A stretch of DNA of 64,000 bases from positions 248,001 to 312,000 of the forward strand of contig OZ240685.1 of assembly GCA_965199135.1 (NCBI GenBank). The letters run 5' to 3'. The DNA comes from EB88 sp965199135 (GTDB taxonomy: Bacteria > Acidobacteriota > Terriglobia > Terriglobales > Acidobacteriaceae). Every line of letters begins with the position of its first letter. Position 1 is the stretch's first letter. This document shows, piece by piece, positions 15,271-22,669 of the stretch. A program made the position numbers and the translations under genes. The notes beneath the pieces were generated by a model. That model saw nothing but the letters and a program-made list of their open reading frames with translations, had not been told where the DNA came from and made no database searches.

Positions 15271-15930
15271 TTAGCTCACCTGCTTTCTGCTTCTTCCGAG
15301 GATGCGGGCAAGCTCTGCCCGGCCACGGCTGATGCGGGATTTCACGGTTCCTTCGGGTACATGCAGCACGGCTGCAATCTCCTTGTAGTCCATGTCCTGC
15401 AGATCGCGCAGGATCACTGCCTCGCGCAGCTCGGGCGAAACCGAGGCAAGCGCCGCTTGGACCTCCTTCTGGAGCTCCCGCTGCAAGGCATGGGCATGCG
15501 GGCCCGGACGGCTGTCTTCCAGGTGAAAGGGCACCGCCTCGCCGTCCTTCTCGTCCCAGCCGGCATCGATCGAGTCCGAAGCTCGCTGCAAGCGCGACCG
15601 CCGGTAATGGTCGACAAGGTGGTTGCGGGTCATCGTCGTCACCCAGACCGCAAGGGAGCCACGCGCGGTGTCAAATGCCTTGAGATTCCCGTACACCTTG
15701 AGGAAGACGTCCTGGGTGAGGTCTTCGGCGTCATGGGATGAGTTCGTGAAGCGATAACAAAGGCCGTAGACCCGCCCGTAATGCGCGCGCACCAGCTCGG
15801 CCCAGGCCGGCGCATCGCCCCCGAGACACTTGCGAATAATCGCTGGCCAATCCTGCTCCACCGGCTCCCGGACAGCAGGCGCGGCAACCGCGAGGTCGCG
15901 CGCCGCAGATTGCGGAGGATGTTGAGACAT
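15271..15930 (-). CDS. ECF-family RNA polymerase sigma factor
   Basis: 219 residues from the Met at 15930 (an upstream Met at 15996 would add 22 poorly conserved residues). Region 2 is visible as LVRAHYGRVYGLCYRFTNS, then EDLTQDVFLKVYGNL and the WVTTMTRNHLVDHYRR segment; region 4 as VSPELREAVILRDLQDMDY, then KEIAAVLHVPEGTVKSRISR. No region 1 or 3, as expected for the sigma-E-like ECF class. First gene of a four-gene operon with its anti-sigma factor; it may autoregulate this operon, but I cannot identify its promoter without comparison. A Fur-type regulator lies upstream on the same strand. Confidence 0.93.
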   Translation of the reverse strand: MSQHPPQSAARDLAVAAPAVREPVEQDWPAIIRKCLGGDAPAWAELVRAHYGRVYGLCYRFTNSSHDAEDLTQDVFLKVYGNLKAFDTARGSLAVWVTTMTRNHLVDHYRRSRLQRASDSIDAGWDEKDGEAVPFHLEDSRPGPHAHALQRELQKEVQAALASVSPELREAVILRDLQDMDYKEIAAVLHVPEGTVKSRISRGRAELARILGRSRKQVS

Positions 15931-16056
15931 TCTGGTGCCGGGGAACCAGTCTCCCCAGCTGCCGAATGGAACGAGTGTACTGGCTGCCGCGCTCATGTCG
16001 AGCTATACGCACGGAAGACTGGCGATGTTCCCCGCCGCCCGCGGTCGCGATTGGTT

Positions 16057-16530
16057 CTACTGGAGGGTGGCGGCTTCCGCCGCCGGCGTTGCGTTTTCGA
16101 CGGGAAGACCCTGGCAGCGGGCACACACGCCAAGGACGTCCACCGCCAGCCGTTCCATGCGAAATCCGCCGGGAAGCTGACGCGGAGCCTCGGAAAGACC
16201 AAGCACTTCAGGATCGATGTCGTGGATGGTCTTGCACTGCACGCACAGAAGATGGTGGTGGCGCGCAGAGTTGGTTTCCACCCGCATCGAGCCGTGGTGC
16301 AGGGAGACCTGCTGGAAGATGCCACTGTCGATGAACAGGTGAAGGTTCTTGTATACCGTCGCCAGTGAGATCGAGGGGATCCGCCGCTTGACCCGGGCGT
16401 ACACCTCTTCCGGGCTGGGGTGTCCTTCAATCGAGCACAGCACGTCATAGATGACCTGCCGCTGGTGCGTCACGGCAAGGCCTGCCTGCTCACAGACTCT
16501 CCGAAAGTGGGTGGCTTCGCCTTGCGTCAT
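16057..16530 (-). CDS. Fur/PerR-family metalloregulator
   Basis: 157 residues. N-terminal winged helix (CEQAGLAVTHQRQVIYDVL, ISLATVYKNLHLFIDSG) followed by the metal/dimerisation domain with HHGSMRVETNSARHHHLLC, a CVQC pair and a second CARC pair near the C-terminus, which together form the structural zinc site. The HHHLLC and DIDPEVLGL features fit the PerR branch more than iron-sensing Fur, but this is not decisive. The ATG is preceded on its strand by an AT-rich TTAGAATTT, possibly part of an autoregulatory site. Confidence 0.9.
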   Translation of the reverse strand: MTQGEATHFRRVCEQAGLAVTHQRQVIYDVLCSIEGHPSPEEVYARVKRRIPSISLATVYKNLHLFIDSGIFQQVSLHHGSMRVETNSARHHHLLCVQCKTIHDIDPEVLGLSEAPRQLPGGFRMERLAVDVLGVCARCQGLPVENATPAAEAATLQ

Positions 16531-16670
16531 AAATTCTAACGGTACCGGGAGCGTTCGCCAGCGTCAATCCCTGTGGCGCTCCCCCCGCGCCGCGAATGCG
16601 ACCGGATCGAAGCCCGGCGCACACAGCTTTCCTTGTCTGCCAGTCCTCCGCTCCGGAGTTGCCGGAAAAG

Positions 16671-17672
16671 CTACTCTCCATTCTCGACCGAGGGCTTCGC
16701 GAGAAAGGAATCCACGTTCCCCTTGTCGACCAGCGCGACGCCAGTATCCACAAACGCCGGAACCGGCGAGAAGGGGTTGGCGGCATAGTCCTTGGTGAGC
16801 GGCATCGGTTTCTCATGCAACCCCACTAACGCCTTCAGCCCGAGGTACGCCATGGTGTACGGCTTTTGCGCGATCGTCGCGTCGATAACACCGTTCCCGA
16901 CGTCATAGAGGACCTGCTTGTCGGTGTCCATGGCGACCACCGTGCGGTCGGTCGCCCCGGAACGGCGAACCGCTTCGGCGACATCCCTGCCGGAAGAGGC
17001 CTCGAGGCAGATCAAGGCATCGATCCGCGCCGGGCCGGTGCGTTTGAGGTACTCCTGTGCCTTGTCGAGCGCATTGCCGGAGTCCCCCTTGATGTCGAAA
17101 ACCTCGACGGTCTTGATACCTGGATAGGTCGCCAGCGCATCCTTATAGCCTTTGAGGCGCTCGTTGAGGTTGTTCTGCGTGGGATTGGTAAAGAAGACGA
17201 TGTTGCCCTTGCCGTTGAGCTTGGCCGCGATGCGCTGGCCTCCAAGCCGTCCTGCCTGGAGGTTGTTGGTGCCGATAAAGTACAGGCGCTCACTCTCGGG
17301 CGCGTCCGAGTCGATCGTGATCACAGGGACGCCCGCGGCGACGGCCTTGTTGATCTCGGGCGACAGCACGGCCGGATCAGAGACCGAGACCAGGATGCCG
17401 GCAGGCTTCCGTGCCATCGCGGTGCGGAACTCCTCGACCTCGACCTGCGGACTGAAGGACTGCGAGCCGCGCATCTCGGTCGAGACGCCGTACTCATGTG
17501 CCGCCTGCTGGAGCCCGGCTTGGGCGGCCTGCCAGTACGGGAGGCCGATGTTGGTCGCGACCAGGTAATAATGCTCGTCCATGCTGTGTTTCGCACAGCC
17601 GGTCACAAAAAGAGAACACAGAAGAAGAGGAAGAACGGCCCCGCAGCAGCGGAGTGTACGCGTCGTGCCCAT
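16671..17672 (-). CDS. Sugar-type ABC transporter substrate-binding lipoprotein
   Basis: 333 residues from the Met at 17672. A lipoprotein signal ends LFVTGC near residue 25. The mature part is a periplasmic binding protein of the ribose/galactose family (Peripla_BP_4): ATNIGLPYWQAAQAGLQQAA, the VSVSDPAVLSPEINKAVAAGVPVITIDSD hinge region, FIGTNNLQAGRLGG, and ICLEASSGRDVAEAVR. Binding proteins of this type take ribose, xylose or inositol-like ligands. No permease or ATPase gene is adjacent, so it is an orphan or works in signalling. An upstream Met at 17720 would precede the signal peptide and is less likely. Confidence 0.85.
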   Translation of the reverse strand: MGTTRTLRCCGAVLPLLLCSLFVTGCAKHSMDEHYYLVATNIGLPYWQAAQAGLQQAAHEYGVSTEMRGSQSFSPQVEVEEFRTAMARKPAGILVSVSDPAVLSPEINKAVAAGVPVITIDSDAPESERLYFIGTNNLQAGRLGGQRIAAKLNGKGNIVFFTNPTQNNLNERLKGYKDALATYPGIKTVEVFDIKGDSGNALDKAQEYLKRTGPARIDALICLEASSGRDVAEAVRRSGATDRTVVAMDTDKQVLYDVGNGVIDATIAQKPYTMAYLGLKALVGLHEKPMPLTKDYAANPFSPVPAFVDTGVALVDKGNVDSFLAKPSVENGE

Positions 17673-17776
17673 AAGAACCCCCGAACCCAGCAAAGGTGAA
17701 CTGCTGCGAGGGCGCTCCACACCAGCGAGCTACCGACGAAACGCACACTGCGTCCTCGTACGGATGGGAGTGTACT

Positions 17777-17799
17777 CTTCCTCACTTCCAAGTGAGAAG
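17777..17799. promoter_or_regulatory. Palindrome upstream of the binding-protein gene
   Basis: CTCACTT (17781-17787) and AAGTGAG (17790-17796) form a near-contiguous palindrome about 110 bases upstream of the binding-lipoprotein start, with CTT/AAG extending it outside a single unpaired base. It could be an operator or a hairpin ending the nadA transcript; neither can be decided from sequence alone. Confidence 0.35.
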
Positions 17800-17802
17800 G
17801 GC

Positions 17803-17848
17803 GGACCAGGAGGACCTGGCGGAACAGGAGGACCCAGGAGGACCCGGA
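17803..17848. repeat. Short 9-bp imperfect tandem repeat
   Basis: Five units of GGACC[AC]GGA-like sequence (four of 9 bases, one of 10) in the gap between the binding-protein gene and nadA. On the plus strand it would read as Gly-Gly-Pro triplets, but no convincing gene contains it. Confidence 0.5.
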
Positions 17849-17938
17849 GAACATGAAGAACCCGGCGGCAGACTTTACTTCCGCAGGCCCCCGCCGCCCT
17901 CCAGGGATGTCGGGCAACTCAGCAACAAGCATTCCCGC

Positions 17939-19186
17939 CTATCTCGCTTCGAGCATCCGGTCCAGGGCGACCTTGGCCCAGTGCTTCACGTCATCCCGTA
18001 CCTTGATCTGGTTCACGACGTGCCCGTCCACCAGATTTTCGAGCACCCAGCAGAGGTGCTGCGGCGAGATCCGGAACATCGTGGTGCAGAGGCAGCCGGT
18101 GTCATCAAGCGTGATCACCTTCTTGCCTTTGGACGCAAAGTGCCTGGCCAACCGGTTCACCAGGTGAATCTCGGTCCCGATCGCGAAGGTCGAGCCCTCG
18201 GGCGCCTGCTCGACCAGTTGGATGATGCGCTCGGTTGAGCCCAGGGCGTCCGCCTTCTGGCAAACCTCCCAGCGGCACTCCGGGTGGACCACAACCTGGA
18301 TGCCCGGGTACTTGGCGCGGACGTGGTCGACGTGATCGGGAAGGAAGCGCTGGTGGACCGAACAGTGGCCCTTCCACAGGATGATCTTCGCCGCCTTGAG
18401 GCGGGCAGGCGTCAGGCCACCATTGATCTGGTAGGGGTCGTAGACAACCATATCGGTAAGCGGAATGCCCATAGCATGGCCGGTATTGCGGCCAAGGTGC
18501 TGGTCCGGGAGAAACAGGATCTTGCCCGCGCGTGCGAAGGCCCAGTCAAAGGCCTTCTGCGCGTTCGAGGATGTGCAGACCAGACCTCCCCGCTCGCCAC
18601 AGAATGCCTTGATAGCGGCAGTCGAGTTCATGTAGGTGATGGGCAGGATGTCGTCCGGGCTCAGTCCGGATGCCATCAGCGCATCCCAGCAGTCCTCGAC
18701 CTGGCCAATCTCAGCCATGTCGGCCATCGAGCAACCGGCGTTCAGGTCCGGCAGGATCACCTGCTGATCGGGTCGGCCGAGCACGTCGGCGCTTTCCGCC
18801 ATGAAGTGCACGCCACAGAAAACCAGGTAGTTCGCCTCGGTCTCCGCAGCAATCTTGGAGAGCTTGTAGCTGTCGCCGGTGAAGTCGGCGAAGCGGATCA
18901 CTTCGTCGCGCTGGTAGTGGTGACCGAGCAGCACTGTGGTGGCGCCCAGTTTGGCGCGCGCGGCTGCAATTCTCTCGTCCATGGTGTGGTCGGGCAGGAC
19001 AAGGTAGTTCTCGAGTGAGCAGGCCTCTGTTGCCAGGTTCGGGGCGAGCTCCTCCGCACGTTCTTCCGTCAGTACGCTCAATCGGTGTTCCGCCTTCAGT
19101 CCGCCACGGGGGCGAACGGGGATGTTGAAAGCATGGTGAACGGCTGCAGTGACTTCGCGGCTTCCCAAGTCACGGGGATGTTGCAA
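17939..19186 (-). CDS. nadA: Quinolinate synthase A
   Basis: 415 residues. Condenses iminoaspartate with dihydroxyacetone phosphate to quinolinate for NAD synthesis, using a 4Fe-4S cluster. Evidence: LLGHHYQRDEV, FCGVHFMAESADVL (first cluster Cys), DLNAGCSMAD, VVHPECRWEVCQKADALGST (second Cys) and LDDTGCLCTTMFRIS (third Cys). Its partner nadB lies 3.5 kb away on the same strand, separated by a block of rightward genes. The first 30-40 residues before LSVLTEERAEE are weakly supported; a TTG near 19083 is an alternative start. Confidence 0.94.
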   Translation of the reverse strand: MQHPRDLGSREVTAAVHHAFNIPVRPRGGLKAEHRLSVLTEERAEELAPNLATEACSLENYLVLPDHTMDERIAAARAKLGATTVLLGHHYQRDEVIRFADFTGDSYKLSKIAAETEANYLVFCGVHFMAESADVLGRPDQQVILPDLNAGCSMADMAEIGQVEDCWDALMASGLSPDDILPITYMNSTAAIKAFCGERGGLVCTSSNAQKAFDWAFARAGKILFLPDQHLGRNTGHAMGIPLTDMVVYDPYQINGGLTPARLKAAKIILWKGHCSVHQRFLPDHVDHVRAKYPGIQVVVHPECRWEVCQKADALGSTERIIQLVEQAPEGSTFAIGTEIHLVNRLARHFASKGKKVITLDDTGCLCTTMFRISPQHLCWVLENLVDGHVVNQIKVRDDVKHWAKVALDRMLEAR

Positions 19187-19324
19187 CCTGTCAGTAACAG
19201 ATGCAGATTTCCACGGCGCGATGCATCGGGGAACGGGTGGGAACCTGTATCGATTACGGGAAGTTTAATACACCGGGTACCCGCTTGTGACAGGGAGCCG
19301 GGTGGCGGGTATCATCAGAGGGCG

Positions 19325-19810
19325 ATGCACCTGGGCGAACCGATCTTTATCTTTATTCTTGCGTTTGTGCTGCTCGGTCCCAAGAAGACCTCGGAGCTGG
19401 CGCAACAGATCGGCAAGCTCATGGCAGAGTTCCGCAAAGCCTCGAACGACTTCAAATACCAGTTCAACGAAGAGATGCGGGTCTCGAACCAGCAGGAGCA
19501 GCAGCGCAAGCAGGACACTGAGCGCGCAGCACTTACGGCCGGCACGCCCGCGCCGGAGATCACGCCTGACAACCGCATTCTGCCGCCCGCCGACACGGTG
19601 GCAACGCTCCAGGATGCCGCGGCAAGCGAGCCCGTTCCCTACAGCATCTCTGCCGTCTCGGCGACCACGGGCGAAGAACATCCGGTCGAGGACCATCCGC
19701 TGCTTCGCGTGGACGTGATCCCGCCGATGGACGGCGCGCCCGCAGACCAGACCTCTCCCACCTCCGTAACGGCACGCGAGGAAGACAAGGCGTCCGTTCA
19801 CCATGGCTGA
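19325..19810 (+). CDS. tatA: Twin-arginine translocase TatA/TatB-like protein
   Basis: 161 residues from ATG 19325. Short periplasmic start, single span (PIFIFILAFVLLGP), then the amphipathic helix with GPKKTSELAQQIGKLMAEFRK, as in TatA/TatB. The long acidic, Pro-rich C-terminal tail (about 100 residues) is more like TatB than TatA. The frame overlaps tatC by eight bases, so the two are co-translated. A single TatA/B-like gene next to tatC is common in this kind of genome, so it may serve both roles. Confidence 0.88.
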   Translation: MHLGEPIFIFILAFVLLGPKKTSELAQQIGKLMAEFRKASNDFKYQFNEEMRVSNQQEQQRKQDTERAALTAGTPAPEITPDNRILPPADTVATLQDAAASEPVPYSISAVSATTGEEHPVEDHPLLRVDVIPPMDGAPADQTSPTSVTAREEDKASVHHG

Positions 19811-20615
19811 GCCCTTTGAGGCGATCGATCGTGCAAGAACTGCTGTAGCCGACCGGGCCGACCTGCCCGGCATGAGCCTGCTCGAGCACCTCGACGAGTT
19901 GCGCCGCCGCTTTGTGCACGTCATCGTGGCGCTGGTAATCGCATTCATCATCGCCTACTACTTTCACGAACGAATCTTCGTGTTCATGCAGCAGCCGATC
20001 ACGCTGGCATTGAAGAAGCACCACCTCGATACGCAGCTGGTCTACCACAACCCGGTCGACGGTTTTAACCTCTACCTCAAGCTGTCGTTCATGGTGGGCG
20101 CACTGCTCGCCGCACCGTACATCCTGTACCAGCTCTGGCTGTTCATCTCGCCCGGGCTCTACAAGCACGAGAAGAAATACGTCTGGCCGTTCATGGCGGC
20201 GACGGTCACCCTGTTCTTCGCAGGCGCCTACTTCGGGTACCGGTTCGTCTTCCCCGGCTCGCTCGACTTCCTGCTCTCGTACAGTGACAAATTCAAGCCG
20301 CTGATCGAGATCAACGAGTACACCGGGCTATTCCTGACCGTGATCCTCGGCCTCGGCGCGACCTTTGAGCTGCCGATCGTGGTGATGTTCCTTTCGCTGT
20401 TCGGCATCGTCAGTCCGAAGTTCCTGTGGACAAATATTCGCTACGCCATTCTGATCATCTTCGTGATCGCCGCAATCATCTGCCCGACGCCCGACATCCT
20501 GATGATGTGCCTGTTTGCCTCGCCCATGCTGGGGCTGTATCTCGTCAGCATCGGCGTATCGTACATGGTGCACCCGGGCCGCCGTCGGCGTGCGCTCGAT
20601 GCAGCCGCCAAGTAG
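19803..20615 (+). CDS. tatC: Sec-independent protein translocase TatC
   Basis: 270 residues with six membrane spans. Recognises twin-arginine signal peptides and, with TatA/B, moves folded proteins across the inner membrane. Marks: MSLLEHLDELRRRFVHVIVAL at the start of the conserved region, LKLSFMVGALLAAPYILYQLW, the conserved FISPGLYKHEKKYVWPF loop, and the LFGIVSPKFLWTNIRYAILI segment. The C-terminal HPGRRRRALDAAAK is basic and cytoplasmic. Operon with tatA. Confidence 0.96.
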   Translation: MAEPFEAIDRARTAVADRADLPGMSLLEHLDELRRRFVHVIVALVIAFIIAYYFHERIFVFMQQPITLALKKHHLDTQLVYHNPVDGFNLYLKLSFMVGALLAAPYILYQLWLFISPGLYKHEKKYVWPFMAATVTLFFAGAYFGYRFVFPGSLDFLLSYSDKFKPLIEINEYTGLFLTVILGLGATFELPIVVMFLSLFGIVSPKFLWTNIRYAILIIFVIAAIICPTPDILMMCLFASPMLGLYLVSIGVSYMVHPGRRRRALDAAAK

Positions 20616-20634
20616 GCTCGTGAGGTTCTCCAGC

Positions 20635-21540
20635 ATGCTGCCTCGTCCCGCGCTGTTCTTTCTTCTGCTTCTGCTGCCGTTTGCTGCCGGGGCTGCCACG
20701 CCACACACCAGCTTCGACGGAACCCGCGCACTCACCTACACGCGCGAGTTTGTTACCGAGACCGGCCCTCGCTACAACGGCAGCCCGGGGCTCGCGAAGG
20801 CACAGGATTTCCTCCGCAGGTTCTTTGCCAAGGATCAGCTCCAGGAAGACACCTTTACCTCCTCAACGCCGGCGGGCCCGCAGCTCATGCACAACTTCAT
20901 CGTGCGCTACCCGGGCAAGCGCGATGGCGTGATCGTGCTCGCGACCCACTACGAAACCAACTACTGGCTCAGGGACATTCCGTTTGTCGGCGCGAACGAC
21001 GGCGGCGCGACGACCGGGCTCCTGATGCAGATCGCAAACGACCTGCGCGCGCATCCGCCCCAGGGCATGAGCGTGTGGCTGGTGTTCTTCGATGGAGAGG
21101 AGTCGGTCGGGCCGCAGTGGTCAGACTCGGATTCGCTCTATGGCTCGCGTCACCTGGCGGCGAAGTGGCAGGCCGACGGAACGCTCGCGAAGATCAAGGC
21201 GTTCCTGCTGACCGACATGATCGGTGACAAGGACCTCGATATCCAGCGTGACTCGAACTCGACGCCAGCCCTGGCAGACACGCTCAAGAAGGCGGCGGAT
21301 CTCGAGGGCTACGGACAGTACTTCTTCAAAACACGTATCGCGGTCGAAGACGATCACCTGCCCTTTGTGAAGCGTGGCGTACCCTGCGTCGACATCATCG
21401 ACATCGACTATGGCCCCAAGGACAGCTACCACCACACCGCCCAGGACACGCTCGACAAGCTCAGTGCGAAGAGCCTGACGGTGTCGGGGTCCGTGATCGA
21501 AGAGACGATCCGCCTGCTCGACAGCGTCCCGGCACACTAG
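20635..21540 (+). CDS. Exported M28-family zinc peptidase / glutaminyl cyclase-like protein
   Basis: 301 residues from the ATG at 20635, beginning with a clear signal peptide (PALFFLLLLLPFAAGAATP). The body is an M28 fold: LATHYETN (first His ligand), FVGANDGGATTGLL (Asp ligand), VFFDGEESVGPQWSDSDS (catalytic Glu and next ligand), TDMIGDKDLD, and a final His in DSYHHTAQDTLDKL. The FFDGEE and LYGSRHLA pattern is close to bacterial glutaminyl-peptide cyclotransferases, so either cyclase or aminopeptidase activity is possible. It follows tatC by 19 bases and its stop directly abuts the TerC start. Confidence 0.88.
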   Translation: MLPRPALFFLLLLLPFAAGAATPHTSFDGTRALTYTREFVTETGPRYNGSPGLAKAQDFLRRFFAKDQLQEDTFTSSTPAGPQLMHNFIVRYPGKRDGVIVLATHYETNYWLRDIPFVGANDGGATTGLLMQIANDLRAHPPQGMSVWLVFFDGEESVGPQWSDSDSLYGSRHLAAKWQADGTLAKIKAFLLTDMIGDKDLDIQRDSNSTPALADTLKKAADLEGYGQYFFKTRIAVEDDHLPFVKRGVPCVDIIDIDYGPKDSYHHTAQDTLDKLSAKSLTVSGSVIEETIRLLDSVPAH

Positions 21541-22446
21541 ATGCACACAGAATTTGCCGGCGCTTCGGCTGTCTTCTGGCTCGCCTTCCATGTTGCGGTA
21601 GCGCTGCTGCTCGTCGTCGATCTCCTGATCCTTGGCCGGGCAAAAGGTTCCTCGGGCGTGCGCCAGGCATGGGGCTGGACGGCTGTGCTCGCAGCAGCCG
21701 CTTTCTGCTTTGCGCTGTTCGTCTCGCATGCGCAGGGGCATGGTCGCGCAGTGGAGTTCGTCTCCGGCTACCTTGTCGAGGGCTCGCTCTCCGTCGACAA
21801 CCTCTTCGTGTTTCTTCTGCTCTTCCGCTCGCTCGGGCTGGGTGTCGAAGAGCAGCGGCGCGTGCTGCTGTGGGGGGTGCTCGGGGCGATCGTGCTGCGC
21901 GGGATCTGCATCTTTGCCGGTGTCTCGCTGCTCGAGCGTTTCGCCTTTGTGCAGTACATCTTCGGCGCGGTGTTGCTCTATGCAGGCATCCGGCTGCTGA
22001 GGGCGAAACATGATGAGGGAGCGACGGCGCAGCCGGGCCCCCTGCGCTGGCTGCGCAAGCGCCTGCAGGGCGGCGGCCATCCGCTCCATGGGTCAGCCTT
22101 TCTGCTGGTGATCTTCGCCGTGGAGGCGACCGACCTCCTGTTCGCACTCGACTCGATCCCGGCGGTGCTCGCGATCACCCGCGACCCATTCATCGTGTAC
22201 ACGTCAAACATCTTCGCAATCCTGGGGCTCCGGTCACTGTACTTCGGGCTCGCCGGAATGCTCGACAAGCTGCGGCTGCTCCATTACGGACTTGCCGTGA
22301 TCCTGATCTTTGTCGCTGGCAAGATGCTCCTGTCGCGCTGGATCGACGTGTCCGCGGGTGTTTCGCTCGGGGTGATCCTGCTGATCCTCGCAGCCTTTGC
22401 CATCGCCAGCCGCCTGCTGCCGGCGCCCGGGCACCGGTCGGCCTAG
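21541..22446 (+). CDS. TerC-family integral membrane protein
   Basis: 301 residues with about seven to nine spans. Family marks: FHVAVALLLVVDLLILG, FVSGYLVEGSLSVDNLFVF with its conserved acidic residues, RRVLLWGVLGAIVLRGICIF, and FAVEATDLLFALDSIPAVLAI. TerC/Alx proteins are linked to tellurite resistance, pH-responsive manganese homeostasis and metal loading of exported proteins. The ATG follows the peptidase stop with no gap, so both are likely in the tat operon. The end overlaps a converging small gene by four bases. Confidence 0.92.
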   Translation: MHTEFAGASAVFWLAFHVAVALLLVVDLLILGRAKGSSGVRQAWGWTAVLAAAAFCFALFVSHAQGHGRAVEFVSGYLVEGSLSVDNLFVFLLLFRSLGLGVEEQRRVLLWGVLGAIVLRGICIFAGVSLLERFAFVQYIFGAVLLYAGIRLLRAKHDEGATAQPGPLRWLRKRLQGGGHPLHGSAFLLVIFAVEATDLLFALDSIPAVLAITRDPFIVYTSNIFAILGLRSLYFGLAGMLDKLRLLHYGLAVILIFVAGKMLLSRWIDVSAGVSLGVILLILAAFAIASRLLPAPGHRSA

Positions 22447-22655
22447 CGCCAGGCCGGACTGTTCAGGACCAGGGTCTTGGCCTGGAGCAGCGGAATCTCC
22501 AACAGGTCGGCCATCACGCGCATGCAGTCGATCTTGCTGAGTCCACCCTCACGCAGCGTCGCCATCACGGTTTCGGGGGAGTCGCCGATCTGCAGCATCG
22601 TCTCGGCAAGCTCTGCCAGGGCGGTCTGCTCGGGGTATCGAAAGGCTATGTTCAT
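22443..22655 (-). CDS. Small protein with weak L7/L12-C-terminal-like pattern
   Basis: 70 residues from the ATG at 22655 (a TTG at 22667 is also possible). Acidic N-terminal helix (YPEQTALAELAETMLQIG), then a stretch GLSKIDCMRVMADLLEI followed by LLQAKTLVLNSPAW. The pattern of a helix, a second helix and an AK-x-LV-x-x-SP-x-W ending resembles the ribosomal L7/L12 C-terminal fold that occurs in small stand-alone proteins, but this is only a pattern match. It starts 14 bases after the nadB stop and is probably on the same transcript. Confidence 0.65.
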   Translation of the reverse strand: MNIAFRYPEQTALAELAETMLQIGDSPETVMATLREGGLSKIDCMRVMADLLEIPLLQAKTLVLNSPAWR

Positions 22656-22669
22656 CGCGTCTCTCAATG

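Noticed and set aside
17581..17856. Small plus-strand frame with Gly-Gly-Pro repeats
   Set aside because: It begins inside the binding-protein signal sequence on the other strand; the collagen-like end is produced by the 9-bp microrepeat.
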